Shown here: positions 23,906 to 51,031 of the stretch, one piece after another
Numbering within the stretch: position 1 is the stretch's first letter
Layout: each line of letters begins with the position of its first letter
NCBI GenBank assembly: GCA_027972325.1
Contig: JAPMOS010000010.1
Location: 434,001 to 498,000, forward strand
Direction: 5' to 3'
Length of the DNA stretch: 64,000 bases
Source of the DNA: Paratrimastix pyriformis
Lineage: Eukaryota > Preaxostyla > Paratrimastigidae
Made by a program: the position numbers and the translations under genes
The notes under the pieces: generated by a model
What the model saw: the letters and a program-made list of their open reading frames with translations, nothing else
Told to the model about the DNA's origin: nothing
The model's database searches: none

Positions 23906-24019
23906 TGAAATGGTCCGGTGTGGAATCAGGAATCATAAAAAAGCCGGACAACGGCCCGTGACAGTGGCAACCTGGAGGGCGGTTGAGCCTACGCCCAGTC
24001 GAGACGGAAAAGTCGGCGG

Positions 24020-26621
24020 ATGTTAACAACTGGAATTGTGAATTATTGTCGCTCGTTTCTCAGTGCACGTGGTACTACCGCACCGCCCACTACTTCTGGG
24101 CAGCTTTCCTTCCTGGGAGTCACCTACCAATCAACTGAGGATCCCGAGTTTCAGAGAGATCTTCGAAGGCTCATATGGGTTACCTTCCGCAAAGGATTCA
24201 CTCCAATTCCGACATCTTCTCTCACGACCGACGCTGGTTTTGGCTGCATGATTCGAACTGGGCAATCTTTGATTGCGGAGTGTTTTGTGCGCGCCTATCT
24301 CGGGCGAAGTTGGCGCATCGACTTCTCCTCCTCCAGTAATATTCATTCGTTCTCGGAATCCCCTCTTGAGGCTCGCATGGCGCAAACTCTCGACGACCGG
24401 TCCGCCCCATGCACCTCAACCGCCTCCCATTCTTGCGTTATCTCAGATACCGCTGGATTCTCCGGCTCTTTGCGGATCGAACCCCGGAGTCCGATGCCAC
24501 CCATCCTGGGGCACACATTCCCTTTTGTGTGCAGACCGTGGCAACCCAGGTCCGCCCAGGCCCCTCGGCGCTGTCACTCCATCATCATTCATCCCCGCGT
24601 CTCCCAGGCCACCTTGTACGGCAAAGCCGTGGGCCAGTGGTTCGGGCCGAGCACGGTGGCGTCGGTGTGGCGCGACCTGCTCCACGCCTGGGCCCCGGGG
24701 CCGGTCCCGTTTGCCGTGTACACGTGCACCCAGCCCACCCTCTTCCTGGTCTGTGCCGCCCCTCCATTGCCTGGCCAACTTGACGTCATCACCCGCCCGA
24801 CCTGACAGGACATCATCGACGAGCTCTGCCACTCGCCTTCGCGCCCGGGCCGCTACTGGGTGCCCCCGCTGCCCACCCTGCCCGAGATCACCCCCGCCCA
24901 CCCCAGCCCGTCCCCCACCTCGGCCGCGGCCCCCTCCCCGGACATCTACACGGCCAGCCCGCCGCCCCCCACACGCGGGGCATCCACGGCGCTGGTCGAC
25001 CCGCCCGTCCCCGAATCCCTGGAGCCGTACATGACCTCGTGCACCACCAGCGATGCCCCCGCGCCCTCGGCCTCGCCCGTCCTCCCGTCCACGTCCCCCA
25101 GCGCGGCCACCCCACCGGCCCCGTGCGCCCGCGGCCCCTGGCGACCCCTGGTGCTGCTCTTCCCGGTGCGGTTGGGGCTTGAGCAGCTGCAGCCGACGTA
25201 CTTCGAGGCCCTCCGGCGGGTGCTGAGCTGGCCCCAGTCGGTGGGCATCTCGGGGGGCCACCCATGCTCCAGCCACTACTTCTTCGGTCCGCTCCCTGGG
25301 GCCCTCATGCGCTGCCTTCCTTCGCCCTTCGCACAATTTTCCACGTTCCTTCTTTCTTCCTGTCTTCCGCGGCCGCCCTCCCAGCGACCCAGGAAGACCG
25401 GATCTTCTATCTGGACCCGCACTTCGTCCAGCCCGCCTTGCTGCCCCCCTGCGACCACACCCTGCACGTCCCGGCCACGGCCGCCACCCCCACCCCCGGT
25501 ACCAGCCCCATCCCCAGCACCCCTGCCGCGCCCCCATCCCCCCCCTCGCTCGACGTCAGCGACGCGCCGGCCCATACCCCCTCGACCACCGCCACCCCGT
25601 CGCCCGTCCCCTCCGCCGGGACCCCCCCAAGCCAGGCCAGCGCCACCCCAACCAGCGGCGGCGGGGCGGCTCTGCACCCCTCCTCGGCCCCGCTGGCCCC
25701 CTGGTGCTTCTTCCCCCACTGCACCGAGACTTTCCACTACCCGCCCGGCCAGGCCCCCCGCCACATGGCCTTCGCGGACATGGACCCATCCATGTGCATC
25801 GGCTTCTACTGCGAGACCAAGGTCACCACCTACCCACCCTTTCCTGCTGCCCGCTCGGGGTTGGGTTGGCTTGGGTTGGCTTGGGTTGGCTTGGGTTGGC
25901 TTGGGTTGGCTTGGGTTGGCTTGGGTTGGCTTGGGTTGGCTTGGGTTGGCTTGGGTTGGCTTGGCTTGGGCTGCCTGATGTTGCGGTCTGACTCTCCCTC
26001 CGTCCCTCCGTCTGCTTCTGACCGGGACAGGCCTCGCTGCTGGACCTGTGCCGGCGCCTGGAAGCGGCCCTGCCCCCGGGCAGCAGCCCCATCATCACCG
26101 TGCAGGCCCACTGCCCGGAGTACATCCGGGGGGATCTCCTCCAGGCTCTGCTGGGCCCGCCCCGCCTGCACCCGGCTCTGCAGCTGACCCCCCAGGCCGC
26201 CCACGACCACCCCTGCGCCGCGGCCGCCAACCACCACCGGCGCCACCGACGCACCGTCCACTCGTGCCCGCCCCCTCGGCCCTTCCCCAAGGAGTGGCTC
26301 ACGGGCGAGGAGCGGGCCTTCCTGCAGCAACAGCAGCAGCAGCAGCAGCAGCAACTGGAAGCGCAGCAGCGGGGGCCTGAACACCATGTGGCCGGCCATG
26401 ATGAGGTTGCGGCCCTCTCGCCATCCGCCGTGGGCGCTGCCCCGCCCGGCCCGACGGCCCTTCCCGCCCGGCTGATGCCCTCGCGCCTGCGGAGGCACGG
26501 CAGTGAGCGGGTCCGGGAACACAGCGAGTCCGAGGAGGGGGAGGCGGGAGGCGCGGCCGGCGAGGGCGAGGAGGGAGTGGACGGGGACGAGGACGAGGAG
26601 GACGAGTGGGCCGTGGTTTGA
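24020..26621 (+). CDS. ATG4: Autophagy cysteine protease ATG4
   Basis: Processes and delipidates Atg8 family proteins in autophagy. The first exon holds WVTFRKGFTPIPTSSLTTD followed by AGFGCMIRTGQSLIA; the catalytic Cys is residue 76 from the ATG at 24020. Later exons hold WILRLFADRTPES, YGKAVGQWFGPSTVA, PLVLLFPVRLGLEQL, SVGISGGHPCSSHYFFG, then the catalytic Asp/His in FYLDPHFVQPA (25409-25441) and MDPSMCIGFYCETK. These are the family blocks in the normal order. A Pro/Ser/Ala-rich insert of roughly 90 residues sits before PLVLLFPVRLG, and another follows the DPH motif, so the protein is longer than usual. The C-terminus is polyQ, then acidic, ending DEDEEDEWAVV, which fits an LC3-interacting motif (aromatic-x-x-aliphatic after acids). 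Donors include GTCCGC at about 24551 and 25285. A start exon further upstream is possible. Confidence 0.9.
25861..25970. repeat. 10-bp TTGGGTTGGC tandem repeat in an ATG4 intron
   Basis: Eleven copies of TTGGGTTGGC, G/T-rich on the sense strand, unlike the C-rich repeats of most introns here. It lies between the exon ending GFYCETK and the exon starting ASLLDLCRRLE. Confidence 0.95.
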
Positions 26622-27247
26622 CTCCTCGTGGTGCGGCCCCCTGTGGGCTGCGACTTGTCTTGCCTCCCCCCCGACCACCCCTAACTCCCTCCTCCCCTCC
26701 TTGAGGGGAACCGGATCGCTCGGCGTTTGTGTGTGACGACGAGTCCTGCCGTTTCTTTTTGCGATTGGCGGCGGCGGCTGTTGTTGTGTGTTCGGGGCGC
26801 GATGTCTGAGACACATCATCACAGCGGCTGTCGACCGAGGGGCGGGGAGGGGGGAACTCGGAGAAGCCCGGGCCACTCTCGGGTGAAGAGCATCCCTTCC
26901 GTCCCCCCTGCCCCCTGCCCCCCCCCCCCCCTGCCCCTGCCCCCTGCCCGTGCCTGATCGAGCCCCCGTGGCTGCCGTGGCTGGGACGGGGCAGGTGCAC
27001 GAGCGGGACGTGCGGCAGGAGCGCCGTGCATTTTGCAGTCTGGCAGATCGTTGCCACGAAGGAACAAAGTGAAAAATGGAGCAGCGGATCGGTTTTTGGG
27101 ACGGAGAGGGATGGAGGGAGGGGATGGGGAGGGAGAGAGGGAGGATGTGGAGGGCAGATGGAAACCTTTCACCAACGGAAATCCCACGCGACGACGCGAC
27201 GATACGAGACACCGACGGCTGTACATCGGTGGGGAGGAACCGACCCC
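26622..27247. other. Intergenic spacer between convergent genes
   Basis: Holds the 3' flanks of ATG4 (plus) and of the giant coiled-coil gene (minus). It contains a CCCCTGCC-rich tract at about 26900-26950. No gene or clear terminator sequence is seen; a purine-rich stretch lies at 27095-27165. Confidence 0.5.
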
Positions 27248-43612
<16,365 letters not shown>

Positions 43613-43939
43613 GAGCTGTTCAAAATAATAACGTTAGTGGCAATTTAATCAGTCTCACGGACCGCCTCCATGTAAATGATACCGTCTTGTGGTGGTAGTT
43701 GGAAAGGAGGAGGCGAAACAGAGGGTGTGTCCATACAGTGAACCCTCTGAGGCGGAAAGGGGAAGGGGAATGGAGTAAGAAGTGCCTGAGGTTCTACGGC
43801 AGAATTTTTGAATTTTGACAGATCTTTGAAAGCCCTCACATCGAGCATGACCGAAGCAAAAACTGCAGAAACAATGCGGCGCTTAAAAAAAAAAAAAACT
43901 GTGAAAAAACGAAGAAAACGACAATTCCCACTTTACATT
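43613..43939. other. Intergenic spacer
   Basis: AT-richer stretch between two same-strand genes; presumed promoter of the giant gene and 3' flank of the upstream gene. It contains an A run on the plus strand at about 43887-43898. No further feature was identified. Confidence 0.4.
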
Positions 43940-45260
43940 TTACCCGGCTCCACCGTTGGTGGAGTCCATTTGTGGCGCAAGGAGGTTCCGGAAGGCCACA
44001 AATAGATCGGGGTGTTGCTGCTGGAAAATCTGTGCGGCCTGCTGCAGAGTTGTATCGGAATCCTGCTGGTGGTTGTTGAGGGCCTTGATGCACCCCAAAA
44101 ATTGGTTAAATTGTTCGTAATTCAGCCGCTGTCGTGCGGCCACGAAAAAGTCACGGCCTTCCATGTGCGAGGGGCATGGTGACAGGGGTTGGGCCGGCTG
44201 AACGGCCGGAGCCTGGGCGGGTGCCGCCGAGGAGGGCGTGGTTGCTGGGCGGGAAGAAGCCGGTCCAGAGGGCGGCTGGGCTGGCTGGATCGGAGCGAGT
44301 GGGGTCGAGATGGGGGCGGCAGGGGTAACCCGGGTCGCCTGACCGCAAGAAAAGAATCAGATGAGATTCCGAGCTCGCAGGCCAGACGAGGAGCGGAGTC
44401 TGTTTGGGCACCGTGGCAGGCAAACAGACGGGACGAGTGGCGGATGCCGCGCCAAACGGGGTGGCGACCTTCGAGCCACCCGTCCCGGCCATCTTGCCGG
44501 GGGAGAATGTTCTGCAAGCAGAAGAAGAGATGACAACAATAACCATGAAGCGCCCGCCAACCGCACACGGACCCGGCAGGGAGGGTGCGACCCGGGGTGA
44601 AATTGGCCGGGGCAGCCCGCGAGGGCAGGATCGACTCCTCAAAGGCGCCGTCCTTTCCAAAGAGGGCGCCCTCGAGGTCGTCTGCGGACGGGGTCAGAGA
44701 ACGTGGGGGGAGCATCGGCGGACCGGTGGCGCCGGTATCAGGCATGGAGAAGGGCTGGACCGCGGGCTCGGCTTGCGCTAGAAAACCTGGAGGAAGGGTC
44801 AGAACTCATCGCAGAAAGAGCGCCGCCAGACTCCGGCGGGCAAGATCGGAGGCCCGGATCGAGTGGATGCTGGCTTGGAACTGCATGGTGGGAAACCACC
44901 GGTGAGTGAGCGGTGCAGTCGGAAGACTAAAAACAGACCCCCTCCGGGGTATCCTCAGAAGCACGAATCCCGTTCAGAATGGCGGCCTTGAAGCTGTGAA
45001 GCCGCTGCATCTCCCGCTTCATCTGGGTCACCAGTCTTTGCTTTTCGTCCAAATCGGCAGAAAGTTTTTGCTTGTCTGCCTCGGACTACCGAAGAACTTG
45101 GATGCGATGGGGCAAACCGGAAACAGACCCTCTGGAGAGCGTCCTGTGCTTGCTGGAGTGACATGCGCAGCCTGTCGTTGTCGTTTTCCAGCATCTTTAT
45201 TTTTGAAGCATAGTCCAAACTAAAGCGGCGAAACTCGTCGGATAGTCGTTCTGCGGTCAT
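43940..45260 (-). CDS. At4g15545-family coiled-coil protein
   Basis: The C-terminal exon reads GRDFFVAARQRLNYEQFNQF, then LGCIKALNNHQQDSDTTLQQ and AAQIFQQQHPDLFVAFRNLL. This matches the conserved C-terminus of the uncharacterised plant protein At4g15545 (REFFRQARSRLSYEQFSxFL...IFGxxNKDLYLSFQGLL), recalled from memory. The N-terminus is a coiled coil as in that family: ERLSDEFRRFSLDYASKIKM then SADLDEKQRLVTQMKREMQR. Exons are about 45260-45131, 45085-44947, a short MQFQASIHSIRASDLARRSL exon, ASAEPAVQPFSMPDTG...., a middle Pro/Ala piece and the last from about 44340 to 43940. Molecular function is unknown in any organism as far as I know. The start MTAERLSDEF at 45260 is the first ATG, and a plus-strand gene starts about 80 bp away. 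Confidence 0.7.
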
Positions 45261-45341
45261 TCTGTTGCAGGGGTTCGAATTATTTTTGAATCGAAAACCT
45301 TGCCCGAATCACCTGCCCGGCTCATGAGGCAATCCTCTTGA

Positions 45342-46658
45342 ATGGAAGGAGGTCTTCTGTCCCCGTTCTCTGTTTCCTTTATCTTTTGGGTTGGTAGGGT
45401 TTCCTGGGTTTCCTGACATTTGTTCAGAAAGAAGTGTTCCATCAACCAAAAGCCCTCCGGTCCCTCTATCGTCCACTTTGTACGGCGCTGCCTCCCCATC
45501 TGCCCTCGCAGCAGCCCATGCGCTTTCGGCACTGAGCCCATTACTCGCTCCAGACTCTCCACTTGTCCGGTATTTTGCGGATGTTGTACATCGATCCTTT
45601 CCCGGGAGCTCCCCCGCCCAACTCCTCGCTTCTCCACCCCCACCACGACTGGCCGAGCAGCCCGGTCCCGGATCAAATCCAAATTTGCCGCCGGATATCT
45701 GTCGAACCCCGACTCCGCCTTCGTGCGTCGGCCCCCAACCCACCGCTCTTGGGGCCACACCCACAACATCGTCGTTCACTCCCCCGGCCACAGCCGCAGG
45801 GACAATGTGGGTGTGCGACCCGCGGGCGGAAGCCTCCAGAATCGCCTCGGCCACTCCTCTTTTCACTCCCCCCTCCGCCCCAGCATCCCGGGACCCGGGC
45901 CCACTCCCCCGGGCCGAGAGTCCTTTGGCCTCTCGGGTGGACATGGCCCCCACGGACTCCCCGCCCCCGGCACCAGGCCCCCCGAAATTTCTGCTGCGCT
46001 ACCCTCAGTCGTCCCCTCATCACGAGGCCTCCTCCTCTTCCCCTCTATCATCCGACCATCCGTGCGCTGGTTCTGGTCACAGTGACGGGGCCGATGGCGA
46101 CGGGTCGCTGCACAGCGAGGATGCCGCCACCGTGGGGTTGGGCGGCGGCATGGAGGCCGAGCCTGAAGACCCCCGGGTGATCGCCACGCCACCCCCCTCC
46201 CCCTCCCGTTCGCCGGCGACGCCGGCGACCAGCCCCCCGACCGGGCCGCCTCGCCACCCGAGATGTCCCCGGAGATGGAGACGGCCCGCTCCATCCTGGC
46301 CCAGATCACACCCCGTGTGGCAGCGCCCAGCTCCCTGTCCGCCCGGGGCAGCGCAGATCCCCACAGCACAGTCGCGGCCCTGCGGGCCCAGTATGCGGGG
46401 CTGCTGCTGGGCCCCCCCGACGGTGCGGCTCCGGCCCCCTCCCAGCCCAAGGTTGGGGAGGCGCCCCCGGCCCACCAGACGGCGGACGCTGCCGAGCTTA
46501 ACGATGATGATGAGGGGAAAGGGGATGAAGGAGACAACGCCGAGGAGGAGGAGGAAGAAGAAGAAGATGGAGGGGAGGAGGAGGAGGAGGAGGAGGAGAA
46601 TGTTCAGCCAGGTGGCATCGACCCGAGTGCGAAGGGGCGGCCCGATGCTGCCGTGTGA
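45342..46658 (+). CDS. Acidic disordered protein of unknown function
   Basis: Not recognised. A tiny first exon, ATGGAAGGAG (45342-45351), joins by a GTCTTC donor and a TTTGTTCAG acceptor to ERSVPSTKSPPVPLSS, followed by ASPSALAAAHALSALSPLL and SPLVRYFADVVHRSFPG. A second short intron (about 46178-46236) restores the frame to PPDRAASPPEMSPEMETARS and HSTVAALRAQYAGLLLGP. The C-terminus is strongly acidic: DDDEGKGDEGDNAEEEE and a second poly-Glu stretch, ending KGRPDAAV. Both joins are in phase, which supports the model. The middle is Pro/Ser-rich and probably unfolded. It is divergent from the At4g15545-like gene across about 80 bp and convergent with presenilin. Confidence 0.5.
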
Positions 46659-46985
46659 TGCACCGCCATCGCGTTTCTTGTTTGTTTTGGTATTGTTTTG
46701 GGGGACTCAAGAGGATGCCGGTGTCTCTTGCCAATCGGCGAACGACCACCCATCGCCAGAACCACCCACTCGGCCGACCAGCGGCCACTTTGCCCACTCT
46801 CTTTCGGTCGTTCGCCGCCTGCAATGTCCCGGTCGTGCTCGGGGCGCTCCCTCCGTCCCTCCGGTCTCCAGAGCGCAGGGCAGATGGGCGACGGCGCTGC
46901 CTTGGTGCAGACTCTCAGAAAACACACGCGAACAAATCACAGGGGGGAAGGAGAAGGGGGAATGGGGGAATGGGGTCATCACCGC
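46659..46985. other. Spacer between convergent genes
   Basis: Contains only 3' flanking sequence of the acidic-protein gene and of presenilin; no distinct element seen. Confidence 0.5.
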
Positions 46986-49526
46986 TCAGCCGAGGACCCA
47001 CCCGTGGCGGGCCAGCTGGGTGATGAGGGGCGCCACCAGGTAGCGGGCCCCGAAGTAGAACGGGATCCCCGAGAAGATGCTCAGCGGCAGGGCGGGCAGG
47101 GGCCGCCGGGCCACAGCAAGGATGACCACAGTCGCCGTCAGGCCCTGGATGGGCGAGGAGGGGGCGGCCCGGGGACGGCGAGTGAGGAGCGGGGTTGGTG
47201 CCGGTGTGCCCATGCATACGTATGTGTTGACCGAAACGCCATGTCTTTTGCAGAGACCAGAAGGCTGAGCTGAGTGAGACCGAAATCGGTTGTTCAAAGG
47301 GTTCGGGCCGGAGGGTGGAAAGTACCCCTGGTCCTGGTGGAGAAGATCGACTCAACCCAACCGGACACAAGGGCACAAGAGAACTCAGGCACACCGCATG
47401 CGAGTATGCGCGTGCACGTGCGTGACGTGCGTGACGGGCGGGCGGGCGGGTGGGGGATGGCGAGCGGACGGCGAGGATGGCCACGAAGCAGACGACGAGG
47501 GTGGTGAAGTCGGCCATGGCCGCCCGGCCGATCAGCACCGAGAAGAAGATGAAGTCCCCCAGCCCCAGCCGCACCGTCCCTGCACAGAGCAGAGCAGGGG
47601 GGCGGACAGCATCGAATGGTGGAAGGGAACGGTGGCGGCGGTGAGGAAAGCCCGGATTCCCCCGGGGCAAAAGAAGAACAAACGGTGGGGGGGGGGGGGG
47701 GGGGGGGGGGGGGGAGTTGGGATGGGTGCTGGCAGACCCTTATCGTCCTCCTCTTCCTCATCCTCGTCGTCGTCGGTGGCGACGGCTGCCCCGGGGACGG
47801 TGACCTCGGCCACCTCCGGGTCCACGGGCGCCCGGCGCGGCGGGCTGGCGCTCGGCCTGTGGTCGGCCTCGTCCTCGACCCGCTCATGGGGGGACCCCAG
47901 GGCAGGCAGGCCAACCTCGGCCATCCGAGCCCCCGTCGACACCCGGGGCTCGACGGGGGGCGCGGAACTGACCCCGGGCGGCGGAGGCGAGAGAGCCGGG
48001 CTGGCGGCCCGCGGGGAGGTGCCGCCCGGGGGGATTGAGGCCGCGCCGCCCTCGGGGGGGTGGGGCGAGGTGGGGTGGCGCAGGGACGGGAAGGGCACCG
48101 TGAAGTAGGGCGGCGGCACGGGGACGGGTTGCTGCTGCTGGCCCGTGGTTGGGGCCTGCTCCGAGTCACGGCCCATGGGCTCCGGACACCCTCCGCGCAG
48201 CCCAGGGCGGGGGGCAGCCGCCGCCGAGGGGGCGGGGAGGGCAACCACCGGGGCGGCCGAGGATGATGGGCGGGTCGGGGTGACGGCGTTGGAAGGGGTG
48301 CGGCGCACCTCGGCCGTGTAGATAAGCCCCGGGATGGGCTCGTCGCGCTCCTGGGCCATCTTGATGAGCTGGTTCAGGGCGCAGCAGGGGCAAAACACGG
48401 CGAAGATATCTAGGCGCACCATGGAGGGGGGGGGAGGGGATTGGAGGTTGACGGGGGAAGCGAGACCGAGAAGGAAGAGACCGAGGAGGAGGAAGAGGAG
48501 AGGAAGAGGAGGGAGTGCGGCCGGGCTGACCGTAGAAGGCGACCAGGCCCAGCAGGACCCAGGTGGTCCACTCGGGCATCTGGGTCAGCGACCAGGCCTG
48601 TCGCACCCCGGGGGAGAAGGGATGGCGCGTGGAAGTGACAAGAAAGGGGGTGAGGGCCACGATTTGAGCGAAAGGATCACTGGAATCGCAAACAGCGTGT
48701 GCAGGGCTAACGGTCAGGGGGCCGGAGGGGGGGTGCCGACCATGAAGACGGAGACAGCCACCAGGTAGATCTGCTGCAGGATGAGGGGCGACACCCAGAA
48801 GACGCAGATCACCCCCACCCAGGAGTAGTTCCACACGTAGAAGGCGAAGCTGATGTAGTCGATGGGCAGGATGGGGTAGACATTCAGGAGGGAGCTGCTC
48901 CCACCCGGGGAAGGGAAGGGGGAAGGGGGAAGGGAGATGACAGGGAGGGGGAAATATGGTCGACAGACAGAAGAACTTGAGCTCCGAAGAAGCCGAGGAG
49001 GGCCAGGGTGGCGAAGCCCAGCCAACCCCAGAGAATCTGTGAAGGGGAGGGAAGGCGGGGCGATGAGCCGAGTGGCGGCAACGGATATAACCGACCTTTG
49101 TACAGCCGTGTTTATATAGACAAACAAAAACAAACGTGGCGACAATCACCATGACCACAATGATGAGGACATTGATGATGGGCCAGTAGGTGCCCCAAAA
49201 ATCGATTGGATCATCAGTATTGGACAGATTGACGATCGTTTGTCTACGACCAAGATAATTTCGTGAGACTTTTTTTCATCGAGGGGAAACAGACCCAGTG
49301 CTGGGACTTGAGGGAAGAGAAATTTGCAGAGAACGAATCACAAAAATAACCAAAATCATCGTGATGCCTGGAACAAGGCGATGAAGATCAAAGGAGGAAA
49401 AAAAATCAGACTCACTGGTATGATCAAAGAGCTGAGCTGTGCCGCACTAAACAAAAGGAGAAAGCAGATTGCGACATCAAAGATCAATATTGCGGACTGA
49501 AGCTCAAGGTCGTCCTCGGATACCAT
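46986..49526 (-). CDS. PSEN: Presenilin, intramembrane aspartyl protease
   Basis: Catalytic subunit of gamma-secretase-type proteases. The start is MVSEDDLELQSAI at 49526. Family blocks appear in order: LLLFSAAQLSSLIIPV-SITMILVIFVIRSLQI (TM1 region, joined across intron 49368-49411), TIVNLSNTDDPIDFWG, WPIINVLIIVVMVIVATFVF, ILWGWLGFATLALLGFF, YPILPIDYISFAFYVWN, PLILQQIYLVAVSVFM, TQMPEWTTWVLLGLVAFYD-IFAVFCP (TM6 catalytic Asp), GLGDFIFFSVLIGRA (TM7 catalytic Asp), GLTATVVILAVAR and the PALP motif in RRPLPALPLSIFSGIPFYF. The TM6 Asp codon is split by intron 48410-48540. The cytosolic loop between TM6 and TM7 is over 200 residues, Pro/Ser-rich and acidic, where endoproteolysis would occur in relatives. 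Both Asp and PALP are intact, so activity is likely. A 32-nt C run lies in the sense strand of the intron at about 47682-47713. Confidence 0.93.
47682..47713. repeat. G homopolymer in a presenilin intron
   Basis: About 32 G on the plus strand, C on the sense strand, following the exon that ends at the acidic loop (DDDEDEEEEDDK). Confidence 0.9.
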
Positions 49527-49837
49527 CTCGCGCCTCCTGCGCGGCTCTTCTGTCGTGGGAGGTGAGTCTGGCAGTGCTTTGTGAGCTTGGAAATTGGCAG
49601 CGTTTAGCTTTCTACGACGGTGGGGATATCGAGACAGCCGGGGAAAAATGGTTTTCGATCCAGCGCGGGTCGGCGTCGGTCACATGGGACCGCTCGGGCA
49701 GGCGAAGTTGGGCACCCCATTGTTTCGCAACAAAAAAAAAGAAACAAACGGAAACCTACACAAGCGAACGCGAAATACAGTGCATACGAGAAGCATGCAG
49801 AACCACCCACCGCCGCCTACTCTGGCTCCCACCCTCT
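49527..49837. other. Spacer between two minus-strand genes
   Basis: Presumed presenilin promoter and 3' flank of the next gene. An A-rich run lies at 49731-49747. No recognised element. Confidence 0.4.
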
Positions 49838-50928
49838 TCAAGCATCCTCATCAATTTCGTCGAGACGGCCTCCGTGGGTGGTGGCAAGACCCCCGGGTCG
49901 TCGAAGGCTCTCGAGGGACCGGGTCCGCTCGGGGCTGGGAGTTCTGTGGGGACTGAGTCTGGTGGCCTCGGGGCTCGGGCTCCGCCTGCGACCGGTCGCT
50001 TCCAAAGCGTGAGCGGCCACCACGGCCCGCTCGTCGGGCGAGCCGAAGCGGGAACCCCAGTGGGAGGGGAACTGATGGTTGAAGATTTCCTCGGCCGCAC
50101 GAAAATAACTGAAGAGGAAGCCAGGGAGGGGCAGTCAGTCTTCTTTGTCGCCAGGAAGAAACGGGGGACAGACGTTTTATTTGAGGATTGAGGGGTGGGG
50201 CGTGGTGGCGGCTGCCGCTGTGAATTCGGACAGAAAGGGATGATGAGCCAAACAGCGGCAGGAGGAGAACAGACTGGAGTTGTGGGTTCTTTGGCGACGA
50301 GCCGGGCGAAGTTACGGTGTGGACTCCCGCTACGTCCAACCTTAAGTGTGACAAGAGGACCATTGAGAGTGCCGCCGCACAGACAGGTACGGGTCCGCTG
50401 CCCTGAGACTGGCCTCCACCTTGAAAAGACCCCGATCGGGTGATGGAGAGCGACACTTCAATCGTGGCCCGAGCCATTTTTGAGGTGAGGCAGACCGCCC
50501 TCGGTAGGGTGGGAGCGGCTTGGCATCAAAGGGGGACTGAGCGCACGAGCTGGCAACCTCGGCCCGTCGTGGTCCCCTCGCGGTTCGAAAGTCCCCAAAA
50601 AGTTCTTTCGAGGGTTCCCTTCGCCGGGGTTGGTGAGTTGGCAACTCGGTATACCGTCCTCGGTCGAGGTACCGGACTTCGGCCAGGGCTTTCTGAATGC
50701 GGGCCTTTTCTGGAACATATCTGCACGGATGGTGAGAACATCGTAAGGGGGCGAAACTGACTTGTTCGGTGAAGTATTGTCGTCTCCAAGCTCCAAGCTC
50801 GGAGTGCGGTCGCGGAAAGAGACTCGTGAAGGATGGAGCGGTTCGGGAGCAAGTTTCTCCGCTGCTGTAACGCTCGGATTGGTTTGCATGTGTAACCAAT
50901 CCTCCACTCGAGCCATATAGTTGTCCAT
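49838..50928 (-). CDS. Ser/Pro-rich protein of unknown function
   Basis: Not recognised. Exon 1 (ATG 50928) reads MDNYMARVEDWLHMQTNPSV and ends TSPNK at a GTCAGT donor. It joins in phase to YVPEKARIQKALAEVRYLDR and then a Ser/Pro/Arg stretch with GRSASPQKWLG and RSPSPDRGLFK. After one or more uncertain exons, the last exon (about 50110-49838) reads YFRAAEEIFNHQFPSHWGSR, ALEATGRRRSPSPEATRLSP and ends GGRLDEIDEDA. Repeated (R)SPSP and TPSPER motifs look like proline-directed kinase sites. About 250-300 residues. The middle region (50340-50110) is not resolved. Confidence 0.5.
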
Positions 50929-51031
50929 TTCTCAAGGGACACCCTCAAAAAGCTGGAGCGAGAAAAAAGCTTAAATTAGAGAACCTCGAGGTATAACAAA
51001 CTCGCTCGTTATTTGAAAAAAGTTTGAACGG

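Noticed and set aside
25861-25970. Interstitial telomere repeat (TTGGGTTGGC resembles telomere motifs)
   Set aside because: The unit is 10 bp with an internal C, sits inside an ATG4 intron, and no TTAGGG-type array is seen elsewhere.
49406-49415. Canonical GTGAGT donor in presenilin exon 1
   Set aside because: Using it puts the next exon out of frame with a stop within four codons; the GTCTGA site four bases on gives the conserved IPVSITM sequence.
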